Origin: Topomyia yanbarensis
Taxonomy: Eukaryota > Arthropoda > Insecta > Diptera > Culicidae
Assembly: GCF_030247195.1 (NCBI RefSeq)
Contig: NC_080672.1
Coordinates: 10,416,001 to 10,480,000, forward strand
Direction: 5' to 3'
Length of the DNA stretch: 64,000 nt
The first letter of the stretch is position 1; every line of letters begins with the position of its first letter. The notes beneath the pieces were generated by a model. It was not told the DNA's origin and made no database searches. It saw only the letters and a program-made list of their open reading frames with translations. Positions 22,786 through 34,478 of the stretch are shown piece after piece. The position numbers were made by a program, and so were the translations under genes.

Positions 22786-24527
22786 CTAATACTCGTGCTG
22801 CATTGAGTTGATGTTCGGCGGGTTGCTATCGATGAGAGATATCGAAAGCGAACGTGACATCCGATGAGTTTTAAGAAACTGTTCTCGTATTTCCAACGAA
22901 GAAGTCAGTTCTGCTTCGTCCATCTCCGCATTTCGAAGTAACTGAAGCGATGGCACTACTTCAGAAAGAGCAGAATTAAAACTCAGAATAATTTCATTGC
23001 TGACAGCCGAACATTCTACTTGAGGTTTATTGCCGGTCGCGGTGGATAATTTGGCTTGATAGGAAGAGTTTGGTCTTGGTCCTTCGATAAGCGGGACATT
23101 CTCTTTGATAACGCTTGTTCCTTGATTTTCCAGCATTCGAATCAAATGGGACTCAAACGGTTTGACTAGATTTGCGCTGTTTGAACACTGGTTTTGCTGT
23201 TGATTAGACTCTCTAAGAATGCTGCGTATCGGTCGTTTTGGTTTTCGCTTTGGTGAATCATTCTCCTTTTCGGGTGTCTTTACAGTGGAGGACACCTGAT
23301 CGTCTTGCTCGAGATTTTCCTTGTTTCTGCTGGACCCTGGCGACGAGTTGGAATGAGAACGTTCATTTTTTGACCGCTTCTGGCGATTTTCAGACTGGGA
23401 CCGACTGGACGATGGTGTGGATTCATAGGTCCGAGATTCGGACAGATGTTGCAGTGAATACCAGTTGATGAGCCAATTGTTACAACTGTAACAAATATAC
23501 TTTTCCTCGTTGTCACCGCGTTCGGCCTACAAGGTATGAAAAAAATTAAACATAGATCCCAACAACAAAGTAAAATCATTAACTTCTTCATTGTGGCAGT
23601 ACATCCCAACTAAAACACAATTCAATGTTGAACGAAATCTAAAATCGTTTGGCGCACAAAATTCCAACAGGTATACTGAAAGTACACATACAGGAACCCC
23701 TTGAAACCATACGCAATAAAGGATATCAAACGAAAAGCACAAGCGAAAGAAACATCTGTTCGCATTTTATTACATTCTCTCTTTTCTCCCTACACCCTCA
23801 TACCGTTATAGGTGTCATTGTCACATCTTTCGTCGCCTACTTCCTCAAGGAACCACATGCTGAAGCAGATGAGCTAAAATAATAGTTTATAGATCTGCCC
23901 ATAAAGAAGGGACTATGGATATGTAATATGCTCTGCGTTCAAGCTTTATTAAATTTTGCAAAGACACTTGTGTTGTCAAATAACGCATTCTTTGCTTATC
24001 GATTTTGTTTTACAATCGAATTATTAGAGATGATCAATTTCTTGGGACTTCGATCGAAACATACCGGGGCGGGTCCAAACAAAAAAAAATGTCAACATAT
24101 AGAGAATAAATTCTAGAAAATGCAAAACGACCCCAAAACTCATCAGTAATCAAAAATAGTAATTTCGTTCGACTTCCTTAATGCTGACAGTTTATCAAGG
24201 CAAATCTAATCGAAAAAGCACCACGCAGCAAGGATAAAAATCGATCCCCTCTGCGCAAACAAACCTCTACATTTTATCACATTAAAAAACACAACCAATT
24301 AGCGTGAAGCCACTCACCCGAAAGTTGTACTTCTGGTAGATGACCTCCCGTATGTTGGGTCCGTTCCGGGGTTCGAAAATATTCAGCGACAGATTGGTAT
24401 AGATACCACATATCAGACAGACGTTGGTCTTTTTTGCCAAGCCCTGGAAACCTCCAGTAGACCCACACTCTCCACCGTCTCCACCAGCAGCGGTTCCAGC
24501 ATCGCCAGATGCGGATGTGGTACTCAT
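22786..24527 (-). CDS. Two-exon gene, protein with N-terminal four-cysteine (ZAD-like) module; phyllopod-like?
   Basis: Exons are 24527-24318 (70 codons, phase 0 donor GTGAGT) and 23526-22786, separated by a 791-bp intron with a TTGTAG acceptor. The product is 316 residues. An in-frame TAA lies 15 bases upstream of the ATG, which supports this start. Residues 1-30 are Gly/Ala/Ser-rich. Cysteine pairs at 37/40 (CLIC) and 82/85 (CYSC) with FEPRNGPNI between them and NNWLINWYSLQHL after them make a compact zinc-binding-type module, similar in layout to a ZAD. The remainder is Ser/Lys/Arg-rich (NRQKRSKNERSHSNSS; KRKPKRPIRSILRE, a possible nuclear signal) and low in complexity. I suspect similarity to the insect nuclear adaptor Phyllopod, but I could not confirm it; the gene symbol is left empty. 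Confidence 0.75.
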
Positions 24528-25017
24528 CTCGGTTTCCTCTTAGTCGATAGTGAGTAAACTGGTATGACCTGCTGAAGAAACAGGACACTCAAGGTTAGTT
24601 AGCTCTTCGTATAATTCGATTATATTCGACCAGATCCTTCAGGGGAAACAAAAAATCAATTTTTGCGTCGCTTAGACTGAAAAAACAAAATTCTACCTGT
24701 AGTAAACCGAATTTTCACGTGTGCACTCACAATTTTCGAAAAACTATTATCCAGCAATATCTTAACGATTACCAATCGACACAAAACAGGAGATTCCAAC
24801 TATTTTTTCGATTTTTCGAGGAAAGCTCGTGCAATCGCTCGAAACACCAGCAGATGTTTTTACGCATTCGATATGAATGGTGATTTTAATAAAGAAGTTG
24901 TCGTGACGAACTGTCATAATTTATTCGAGGAGTAATAAAATGATAGGGTGACTAGTCAAGCTTCGGAAAAGCTGTCAAAATCACCTCTGGAAATCGAGTA
25001 GTATTGATAACATTCTG
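24528..25017 (-). other. 5' flank and probable 5' UTR/promoter zone of the upstream gene
   Basis: The region just upstream of the minus-strand ATG at 24527. It is moderately AT-rich with no competing gene. No firm TATA box or initiator could be assigned by eye. Confidence 0.35.
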
Positions 25018-25262
25018 CAATTCTCGACAAACATATGATTACGGCCTAAAAGCCAACTGTCAAAATCTACTTTTAATGGAATTTCCGGACAAACCGTTAC
25101 TAGCTGAACACAGTTCACAACAGTTTATGAAAGTGAAAACTTTTCTCTTTCGTTTACTACCAACATCTGTGATTGGCATGTAACGGTTTGTGCGGAATTT
25201 CCATTCAAAGTGGATTTTGACAGTTGGCTTTTAGGCCGTAATCATATGTTGGTCGAGAATTG
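25018..25262. mobile_element. Palindromic MITE, copy 2
   Basis: Near-identical in plan to the split copy at 20044-21046. The left arm runs CAATTCTCGACAAACATATG through ATTACGGCCTAAAAGCC and the right arm is its reverse complement ending in ..GGTCGAGAATTG. The middle holds GAAAACTTTTCTCTTTC. About 245 bp, uninterrupted. Confidence 0.8.
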
Positions 25263-26440
25263 ATGAAAAGACCGTGTACGATGTATACAGTATTCACGCA
25301 CGCATTTCCGACTTGCACTTTGCTATCCAGACAAGAAAAAAAAACGAACGAACATATTCGAACATTTTGATGGAGATATAACATTTTGCATCTACATTTA
25401 AGATAACTTCGATCACGAATTTTAGTACAGAAATTTGTGCCGGATTTTGATCATGGAAATTTTTTTGCCGTAATTTCATCACATCGTCTATTTTGAACTT
25501 AATAAAAACTTTTTTCGTCGAAAACAATTCACGTTGAACTGATTCGTGCCGGATTACTTGTTTGGAGATTTCCCAAAATCCTCCTCGAAGATTTTCTAAA
25601 GACTTTTCGCGGTTGAGTGTACACTTCGGGAAATTGATTTTTTAAGCAGGATTTAATTCTCCATGCATCTCAAATGGGTCATGGGAGTTTCGTTTTCCGC
25701 AACGGAAGAAAATCTACCCAAAAAATCAAGGCTCTCGGAGTGCAAATAATCGCAGAGAACGCAACGGATTTTAAAAATTTTACACACAAAAAATCCAGCT
25801 AGAACCCAGTCACCGTGGCAAGCAGAAAGTTAGCAAGAGTTAAGCAAAGGGAAATTGATGCTGGCAGAGTTTCTGCGAGCATTTTGCGCGATTTGTGCGA
25901 GAATTATGACAAAGAATTCGCTCAAATGCAACAACCGTTTCTGACAAAAGCGGTTAAACCAACCGATGCTGCTCATTTTTATCCAGAATCCAGCCAGAAA
26001 TGTACGGCCAAGATCTCGCTACGCTTCCTGCCACATCTTTGTCAGATGTTTTGCTCGATTCGTGCTAAATTCTACCAGGTAGGAATTGCCAGGATCTTTT
26101 CACATTTTATGTCCGAGTTATGCCAGAGTTTTGCTCGGTTCCTGTCAAAATTTGCCAAAAAACGCGAGCGAAACCGAGTTCGCCCTAGTTCAACTAACCC
26201 GACAGGATACGCGCAGAAATCTGACAAGGCTGCCTAACCAAGACTGACAGAAATCTAGCAGAGCGGTCTCCTCCAGGAAATTTGATGACTGGGAAACAAT
26301 ACAATATGAATCGTTTCCGCTGGGGAAAATGGAGTTTGGGAACCGTTATTTTTTTATGTACACTTTTTCCGTCACGGAAAACGGAGTCCACCTCCCATTT
26401 CAAATGCATAGGGAACAACGTTATCGAATTCCCTAATTCC
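25263..26440. repeat. Intergenic DNA with a degenerate tandem repeat at about 25830-26260
   Basis: The open frame 25815-26237 (140 residues, many Cys/Phe/Arg) is built on recurring DNA words such as GCCAGAxTTTTGC, TCTGACAAAxxxGC and TTTGTCAGATTTTGC spaced about 20-50 bp apart. That pattern explains the open frame better than a gene does. On either side there is no recognisable feature. Confidence 0.4.
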
Positions 26441-26667
26441 ATATCAACATTTGAATAGGGCTAATAAGATTTGTAAACAAACATTTGTTTTGCTGATTTC
26501 TCTTAATTTGCTATAATTTCAACGCAAAAGACATTTGAAATCGATTCTACAAAGGGTACAGATGTTGATTCATGTGTATCTTTCATGAAATTCAACTCGG
26601 CAGCGGAATAATGAGCGAAATAAGTTTGTTTACAAAAATCTCATTAGCCCTTTTGAAGAATTGATAT
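26441..26667. mobile_element. MITE family M3, copy 1 of 3
   Basis: Ends ATATCAACATTTGAATAGGG and, reversed, ATATCAATTCTTCAAAAGGG are inverted repeats that continue into GCTAAT.AGATTT.TGTAAACAAAC. The interior holds TTCAACTCGGCAGCGGAATA. Full copies at 26441-26667 and 31771-31997 have the same length (about 227 bp). Confidence 0.8.
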
Positions 26668-26802
26668 TGAATTGCACAGTAGTGTTTTCGAGGGGCAAGC
26701 ACTAAATCTTCAATACGACTCATTGCTTAAAGTTGTACTCAATTAATTACTAAAAGTCGTACTCAATTAATTTACATTAAGTGCCGCCAATATTTAAGAA
26801 GT

Positions 26803-26892
26803 ATACACTCAAAAAAAGTAAACGTTATGCCTATTGGTTTTACACATAGATTTTTGCAATTAACGGAGGCATATATACACTTTTTGCTGGCA
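26803..26892. mobile_element. Terminal fragment of a DNA transposon, copy 2
   Basis: Reverse-complement match of 2291-2381, from ACACTCAAAAAAAGTAAACG to TTTTTGCTGGCA. It lies exactly where the integrase reading of the adjacent gypsy element stops, so its insertion or a linked deletion probably removed the gypsy 3' end. Confidence 0.5.
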
Positions 26893-29800
26893 TTGTCGCT
26901 CTCCCCTCCTTAGACTTCTTTATTGACCGTTTGAATGTATCCACAAACCGCTCAGATTGACCGTTGTGGGTGAAACGGCGCTGTTGTGAGATGCTCGATA
27001 CCACTATCCGTACAGTAGGATTGAAATTGTGCACTGGTGAACTGTGAGCCGTTGTCGCTCACTAGTGTCTCTGGCATTCCCAAGCGTGCGAACAGTTCTC
27101 TGATGATTTTGATTGTAGCGGCTGTAGTGATGCTGCGAGTCTGCACAATCTCAGGCCACTTCGAAAAAGAATCCACGACGACCAAGTAGTATTCCCCGTC
27201 GATCGGTCCAGCATAGTCAAGATATACACGCTGCCACGGTTTTGTTGATTTAGGCCAAGACAAAGGCGCTGACTTCGATGGTGTTTTCGCAGCCATCGCA
27301 CATTGAAGGCAGGATTAAACATAATCAACAATGTCGTTATCGAGAGTTGGCCAATAAACATAAGACATGGTAATCACCTTTATTCGCTGGATTTCAGGGT
27401 GGCCACGATGAAGCTGCTGAAGACTGTGCTTGCGATGGGGCGAAGGAATAACAAGTCGATCGCCAAATAGTATGCAGCCTTGTACCAACGTTGCTTGTAC
27501 CGTGGTAAGTGACTCACGTCGTGCATAAAACCGCTTGAGCTCTGCATCAATAACGGTCTCAGGCCAACCGTCAATCAGGTATCGATAAACTTCTTTGGTG
27601 ATAGGATCGGACTGTGTAAACTGTACGATTCTAAAACTCAGCGGGAGAACGGTTAGTGTATCTTGTGTAACTGACCTTAAGTCATTCTTCAAAGAGACCG
27701 AAGCAATCACGTAATCTTCCTCAGGTCTGACGTGCTGGTTGATCAGACGGGAAAGTATGTCAGCATTGCCGAATTTCGCTGTCGGGACGTACTCGATGGT
27801 GAACTCATAAAGCAATAGCGTAAGAGCAAAACGTTGTAACCGGTTCGATGTGTAAACTCTTCGAACCGAAAATACTCAGCAGCAGCTCGTGATCAGTCTG
27901 AAGATGAAAGCGACGACCAAATATTTTGTGAAATTTAGTCACTGCAAAAATTATTGCAAGTCCTTCACGATCGAGTTTTTCTCTGCTGCTGCGAGTGCTC
28001 TGGAGGCATGCTGTACCACCTTGAGAGTACCGTCCGGAAATTTGTGTGATAATGTTGCACCGACACCAACAGACGACGCATCTGCCGACACAACTATATC
28101 AAGCGCAGGGTTGTAGTGTGTCAACAGTAGATCGGATTTCAACACCTCTTTAAATTTGTTAAATGCCGCCTGGCATTTTTCCGTTCACTCAAATTTTGCA
28201 TCCGCCTTGAGCAGCTCATCAAGAGGATACCGAAGGGTGCGCATACTAGGAACAAACTTGCCGTAATAATTTATTGCTTCTAGGAAAGAGCGAACACCGG
28301 AAACGTCAGTGGGCGGTGGCATTTCGTTGATGGCTTGAACCTTTGATGGATCCGGGCGAAGACCGTTGCGGTCAAGCAGATGACCTACATATTTAATTTG
28401 CGGCTGAGCGAATATGCACTTTTCGACACGAATGGTAAATCCAAAATCGCTGATCCTTTGAAACACTGCATGAAGGTTCCCCCAGTGATTTTCAGGATTT
28501 ACACCACCAACGACGACGTCATCTAAATAACCACACGTATGAGGGAGGCCTGCCAGCATAGTATCGATAAGTTGCTGGAATGCTCCCAGTGCTGCTTTGA
28601 CTCCCGGTGCCAGACGGTTGTATCGGTAAAGTCCCCGATGGGTGTTGATGGTTAACAATTTACGGCTGCTTTCGTCCACTTCTACCTGCAGAAATGCATC
28701 CGACAGGTCGATTCGGCTAAACACTGTGCAATTAACCAATTTGTTGAAAATTTCTTCCGGTAGCGGCAACGGATATTGATGCGGTTGCAGGGCATTGTTG
28801 AGACCGGTGGAATAGTCACCACAAATACGAATAGATCCGTTCGTTTTTCGGACGACAACGATGGGAGCTGCCCAATCCGAAAAGTCTACCGGTGTGATGA
28901 TTTTTGCTCGTTCCAGTCGGTCGAGTTCGTTATCCACACTGCTATGTACAGCATAAGTCACTGGACGCTTTGCACGAAAAACTGGAGTTGCACCTGGGAT
29001 CAGTTCCAATTTCACTTTTGTTTTCGTACACAACCCCAGCTCGTTCCTAAACACACTCGGGTATGCTGCTTTGAGTGACTGCAAAGTGACAGAAGGAACA
29101 GTGACGTTGTTGCAGTACGTGCTAATGGGCAGTGACCAGAGATCGAATGTATCCATCAAATCTATGCCAAGGAGGTTAAGTGGTTTTTCAACATCGTAAA
29201 ACCAACGAAAAAAAAACGTTGGTAAAACTGACCGGTATGTTGTTTGCCATTGAACGAAATGTCTCAACTAAAATTAAACAAAAACTGCAAGCGGTCGCCT
29301 GACGCTGTTGCGGCTTGTTTGTTTGCCGGTACTGTTGGTGGTTTACCTATTTTCTCCCATAAACGTTTCGAAACGAAGCTTATGTCAGATCCCGTGTCCA
29401 AATGCAGACGCACATTCACACCGTTCAACATCACTGTAGCAAAACGGCGCTTTTTGACGACGGTATTAATTATGTTTCCATCCGGATCATAGCGAAACTC
29501 TTTGATATTGTTTGCTAGTGAATCGAGAATCATTTCAGGGTTTGGAGGGACCTGAATACTGATTGATGACATAACACTCCGAAAGAAATCTTGCTGCTGC
29601 TGCATTAACTGTTGTTGCTGCTGCTGCATGAATACGTTGCTGTTGCGTTAGCTGCTGAAAGAGCTGGTAGGATGCTTCGGCGGAAGACGAACTGGTACTT
29701 GAAGATTGCTGTGCTGATAGTGGACCGTTCAAAAATGGAGCCGAATGCCGCTGATGATTTTGCTGCATTCCTGGGTGTTGTCGGTTTACTCCTGGCGGTA

Positions 29801-30185
29801 GTGGACCGCCTGGCAAGCTGTTTCCCGGCTGATGCTGCTCCGGATTGAGGTTAGATTCCGCCATGCTTTCCGTTTACACGTGGGTGATAAATATTGGCTT
29901 TCGATCGCTAATTTTACTAAATTCTCGTCGCCACTGTTGTGGGCCGTGTTTGGAGGTGACCGATAGAGAAGATTACACGACCCATACGTTAAAACATATA
30001 TACTTTATTAAAATATAACGCGGATAAAACATAGAGGTAAAATACGGGTGTTACTTATAGTATGGTATATCACTTTCTGACTCCTAACCGGATGCTGTTC
30101 GGTGCGTCAACTGAGTGACAGGTGGGCTGCCACCAGTGAGCCTAGCAATTCCTATTGAGTTGTAGGGATGTCCACGTTTCCAACA
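26893..30185 (-). mobile_element. Ty3/gypsy LTR retrotransposon, 3'-truncated, gag core deleted
   Basis: Read on the minus strand: 5' LTR (30185-29935), GTGGCGACGAGAA leader, a Gln-rich start of gag (29864 down, polyQ coded by CAG repeats), then a jump from FRYDPDGN straight into an aspartic protease (LDTGSDISFVSKRLW, about 29400), showing loss of the gag core. Reverse transcriptase (29267-28185) has FSRIDLSDAFLQVEVDE and the active site YLDDVVVGG. RNase H (28145-27830) has VSADASSVGVGATL and follows one stop near 28185. The integrase zinc region and core (27815-26895) include LHRGHPE, PWQRVYLDYAGPI and LVSDNGSQFTS. One frameshift is in the integrase at about 27000. It ends abruptly at about 26893, so the 3' LTR is missing. 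Inactive, but the RT frame is open over 360 residues. Confidence 0.9.
29935..30185 (-). repeat. 5' LTR of the gypsy element, 251 bp
   Basis: On the minus strand it begins TGTTGGAAACGTGGACATCC and ends GGGCCCACAACA-like (..GGCCCACAACA), giving TG..CA ends with TGTTG/CAACA inverted repeats. An AATAAA signal sits at about 30010. Immediately after comes GTGGCGACGAGAA, a typical gypsy primer-binding leader. No second LTR was found, so the boundaries rest on these motifs only. Confidence 0.65.
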
Positions 30186-31770
30186 CTACCTCCTCTAACA
30201 TTATTTTCTTGGTAGAGTTTCCTAGTACCAAAAATTTCGTCAAAATTAGCTCTAATTATCATGGCTATGATGACTTCAAAGTCTCTCAGATGAGTTAAAA
30301 TAGGTTCGTTCTGTTATACAAAAGCGCCAAGAAATACCAAAATCGTGATGACATTTTCAGCGTTTTTCACGTAACAGTGTGCCATTTTGCGTAAAATCAA
30401 AATATCGAAAAAAAAAATCCTACGTGCGTCGCCAACTATAGACATAAGGAATCAGAATGGCTCTATATGTCAAAAATTCCGGGAGATAGATTTCCGGCCG
30501 TGGACAACTTCCAAAAAAAATTGCATGGGAGAAAATGGTGCACAGTCACCATTTTGTGACGAAATTGCCCGAAAAAATTATTTTGTGTGATACTTATGTT
30601 ATAAATCCCATTTAATTTTCAAGGAATCGTGAAACCGATCGACTAGATTCTAATGCATTTCAAATGAGAGCCGAATTTTTATTTTGTTAAACGGTAAAAA
30701 ACTACACGAAAACTCAAATTCACCTACACTGTACCAAAACCGTAGCGTTAAATCGAATGATATTCTTGTTGACCTGGCCCTTTAACAATTGGCAGTTGTG
30801 TTTTGGATGACTGCCATTTGATTTTTGTTGCAATCAACTTTTCGTCTTTGTATGCAAACATCAAATGATAGGCATACAAAAGATAAAAGCAAAAGTTGTA
30901 AAATTCGAAATAGCAATCATTCTGTTTTGAAATGTGATCATTTATTTTTCAACAACTAAAACGTCACATTCGATCAGATAGTCTCATGTTTAATTTATAT
31001 AGCAAATAAGAAAATCGAACTACTCCAAATATTTTTTCGAATGCATGTCATCAAAAAATTGAATGAAAGTTGCTCGAACAGCAAATCGATAGTTTTTTGG
31101 TTTTAGGTAGACCATCAGTTCAAAGGAATTTGTTTTTATATACTTCGTGATGAAATTGATGCAAACGAATATTATTTTAATTGGTTTATTTAAGAACTAT
31201 TGGCTATTATAATAAACTTTTGAAAACATTTCTAAATAGTATCTAATAGCTGCTTTTCGGTGAGTTTGTATTTAAACAATTCCGCTTAAGTAGGACTCAC
31301 ATATTATCGCAGCCTAGATTTTACAAATTCGTATCCATAAACACAAATCAAATGCTTAAAACTTACTACCGTACTAAAAAAGATGGTTTTTGCATTCCAA
31401 ATTTTGCTTAGTATAGTTGCCAATCATAATGAATCGAGTCGCGACACTGCACCTTGTAGCTTTAGCATAATTTATGTTACTGAATGAAGTCAGCTGCTGA
31501 CTGGCCTTTAGCTATTCATTTGAATGCGATTCTATTACATTTATTAAAGTTAAATCCCATGCTACACTTAATTGGTGTCGGTTATTAATCAAATGTAAGA
31601 TATATCTAACGCAATCAAACGAAATAAAATGGTAACAATTTTTTAAATAAGATTATAATGAATTTGAAACAAATTCAAAACTCCTTTTATAATTTCCTCT
31701 ATTTTTACGTTTGACAGATGGGTTCTTTTCAAATGTTTGGCTAGATATGGTATACAAATACAACATTTCC
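30186..31770. other. AT-rich intergenic DNA, no gene seen
   Basis: No recognisable coding region or repeat. A TTCCGGGAGATAGATTTCCGGCC block near 30476 (two pieces) resembles ACAGGAGATAGATTTCGGGCC near 6146, and the AAGGAATCA / TTTTCAGCGTTTT context is also shared (about 6040-6300 versus 30355-30640), so these are two diverged copies of one unidentified repeat. Confidence 0.4.
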
Positions 31771-31997
31771 ATATCAACTTTTGAATAGGGCTAATAAGAT
31801 ATGTAAACAAACTTTTGTTTTGCTGATTTCTCTTATTTTGTTATAATTTCAACACAGAAAACATTTGAAATTGATTCTACCAAGGGTAAATATGTTGATT
31901 CAAGTGTATTTTTCATGAAATTCAACTCGGCAGCGGAGTAATGAGCGAAAGAAGTTTGTTTACAAAAATCTCATTAGCCCTTTTGAAGAATTAATAT
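31771..31997. mobile_element. MITE family M3, copy 2 of 3
   Basis: Same plan and length as 26441-26667, with the ends ATATCAACTTTTGAATAGGG and ..CCCTTTTGAAGAATTAATAT and the GGCAGCGGAGTAATGAGCGA core. Differences from copy 1 are scattered point changes. Confidence 0.8.
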
Positions 31998-32252
31998 TGA
32001 TTTTTAGTTCAAATCTGTTTAAATAGTAAATAGTCTGAGGTGATAACCGGTTCCGTTGCTCCCTTCAGTATAGTTCGTTTGTTCTCCTCTTAGGATATTA
32101 CGGAAAGAAGTTACGGAAGTTTGCGGCATCCGATTTGCTCTATTTTATTGAAATGCGTGGTAATAGAAGAATCCTGATGGACGGCTTTGAACAAAGAGAA
32201 ACAATATTGATCACAATATATACGCGAACGGAGGTCTTAGTGGAATGTACGT

Positions 32253-32331
32253 AATGTTTCAAAGGTTTTCTTCCATTTAACTCCACTATTAAACATAGTG
32301 GCATTAAATGGAAGAAAACCTTTGAAACATT
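32253..32331. other. Near-perfect 79-nt hairpin
   Basis: The arms AATGTTTCAAAGGTTTTCTT..CCATTTAA and TTAAATGG..AAGAAAACCTTTGAAACATT are exact reverse complements over 28 bases. The inner stem CCACTA/TAGTGG closes a 7-base loop (TTAAACA), with only two-base bulges between the stems. It could be a very small MITE, or a transcribed hairpin of pre-microRNA or hairpin-RNA size. Nothing in the sequence decides between these. Confidence 0.6.
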
Positions 32332-32449
32332 AATATTGATCAATGATACTCCATATAATTATCACAGATCCTAGCTGTCGAAATCGTACAAGGATATATC
32401 TTCACATTCAACGAGAATTTAAAAAGATGCTACCCGTAGGATGCATCCA

Positions 32450-33720
32450 GTCAGTCGAGATTTAGCGTAGTTTGGATTTACTTCATTTCCAACCAAGTAT
32501 TTTTTTTGAAAATTACTCTTGGTAATAAGAGACGGCAATTCATAGGTACACCTAAAACTATATGGCTGTGCGATGATGTCGTATTTGATACCATCGTATA
32601 TAAGAAAAACATCCGTCTTTTCAAGCTTAAATAAATCCAGGACATTGTCGTTTGGAAGTTGATTAATATATAGGAACTCAACGGTTTGTTACTTTTTATG
32701 TAAAAATGGACAAATTGATACGAGCCGCTGATATTTGAAAATTGCTGTTCGATTGGATCAATACTACGTTTTAGTCACATTCGTTTCGGAGAACCTACTA
32801 CGCCAAGCTCTTTGAATAGAGGAAATATGCTAGCGGAGCATGTCTGCTTCCATTCACGAAAATAGATACAAAGTTGGCCACATCTAGCGAGTCATAGCTG
32901 TAGGTATAATTTGTCCACTGGTCTACCAACTTCTTCGGCCAGGGTTTCATTGGTTTCGAATTCATCGGAGCTTTTCAAAGTCAAGAACTTATATGTCGTG
33001 GTGCAGGAGACGCCAGTTGCTAAAAGTTTATTCAAAATTGTCTCCACGGGAATGCGCTGTTTTCAAATATCCAATCAAATCTTGTTTGGAAATCCGGACG
33101 TCTTGTATAGTGTGTAATTTTACTAAATTTTGGATTGTCTTTGAACATTATTAGTTTATTGTTCGAGGGACATGTGCAATTTCTTTTTCTCACTATTATC
33201 ACCGAACATGCCATGATCTTTTACTTTGTTGGCACACGAACATCAGGACCACATTGAGCTATGCGGAGGCATGGGAACTATACTTCTTAAATCCCTCTCC
33301 TCGCGACAGTGATTCGGAATATATTGGGTTAAATATATATGGCATATGGCACGTTCCGTATGTAGCGGCGCGGTCATCGGGATAGAACCAAATCCGATCG
33401 CATATCGGTTCCTCATGTGGCATGTGGCATATCCTGCAACTCCCGAATGTGCAAAAATTCAGTGTATTGATTGCGGGACTGACACCGCCTTGAAAACATG
33501 AATCGAGCAGGCCCGTGAAAATTTTCCAGACTTTTGGGTTGCCACACGTAACTACTCGTTGTGGAAGCCATATACCTCCGTAATATTTCGGAACCAGTAG
33601 TTCCCAATGATATCCATTGTGCTCTTACTGGGATATCAAAACTTAATGGCCATTTCGGCGTCACAATTGATGTAGGCACCAATTAACAGAGAGTTGGGAT
33701 CCGATGAACGCTGTCATATT
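32450..33720 (-). pseudogene. Decayed coding region, family uncertain
   Basis: On the minus strand several frames give protein-like stretches broken by stops and shifts: FGNPKVWKIFTGLLDSCFQG and TLNFCTFGSCRICHMPHEEP (about 33540-33420), then NPIYSESLSREEGFKKYSS, LATGVSCTTTYKFLTLKSSD (about 33020), DVANFVSIFVNGSRHAPLAY and KLEKTDVFLIYDGIKYDI (about 32610). The order and cysteine-rich part remind me slightly of pickpocket/DEG-ENaC channel extracellular domains, but this is weak and not claimed. It is a gene or transposon remnant with at least six breaks. Confidence 0.35.
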
Positions 33721-34478
33721 CTAAAATGATTAACCAGATCGTTAAACTGACCGTGTACAAACCTTTGCCAAACATTTTACCTCTTGTCTTTTTGACACCT
33801 TATCCAATACTTCGTTCGCCTCGTCTTTCACAGTTGTTTGCTTTTTGCAGTTCCAAGACCGTCGCGGATGATTTCCTGTATGCTCTCAAGACCTCCATGC
33901 CAGTGATATTGTCCGAAAATGGGCACAAATAAATCGTTTGAACTGGATGTATTTTTCCAGTAAACACTATTAACAATATTTGTTATTTTTCTTGACCTGA
34001 AAAACAGTTTTCACTACCAGGTTATCGTTAACACTAATAAAATTACAAATATTTTTTTGCTCTCTTGAACGGATGTGGTTTTAGTAAATGCTGTTACTAG
34101 TAAAGAGAAAAAAACTAAGAAAAACTTCTCCCAATCGCATTGCGCGCATCAAATGATTGTCATTTGGTTCAGCCCGAGCACTGAAAACAGATGAAATACG
34201 AATGATGAACTGCTGTGATTTGGAATGATGATTATCAACGCCATCGTTTACTTTTTCGAGTGCAATCAATTCCTTTACAGTTAAGTTTATCATTTGAAAA
34301 TCGACAACCTGTTCATTCCAATTCAAATATGAAGTCATTCGATCTTGAATTCACTATTTTTTGAATGATTGCCATTCGAAATCGTCAACATCGAGTTTTT
34401 AGGCCGTTCATATGATAAATCATACGCTATATTGCAATCATACAATACAGAAAATGTCAATAAATTCCGTGTAAAGCG
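33721..34478. other. Intergenic DNA with a repeat shared with 62430-62490
   Basis: The block TTTTCACTACCAGGTT.TCGTTAACACTAATAAAATTA near 34007-34050 recurs near 62437-62485 with few changes. No gene is recognised; a TGATTGTCATTTG/ATGATTGCCATTCG pair near 34150 and 34365 hints at MITE ends. Confidence 0.35.

Noticed and set aside
25815..26237. 140-residue open frame as a gene
   Set aside because: It is made of recurring DNA words of about 20-50 bp, has no recognised domain and no splice or promoter context.
33420..33560. Pickpocket (DEG/ENaC) channel pseudogene
   Set aside because: The cysteine-rich stretch is only faintly similar in layout; without an alignment the assignment is not supported, so it is left as unknown.
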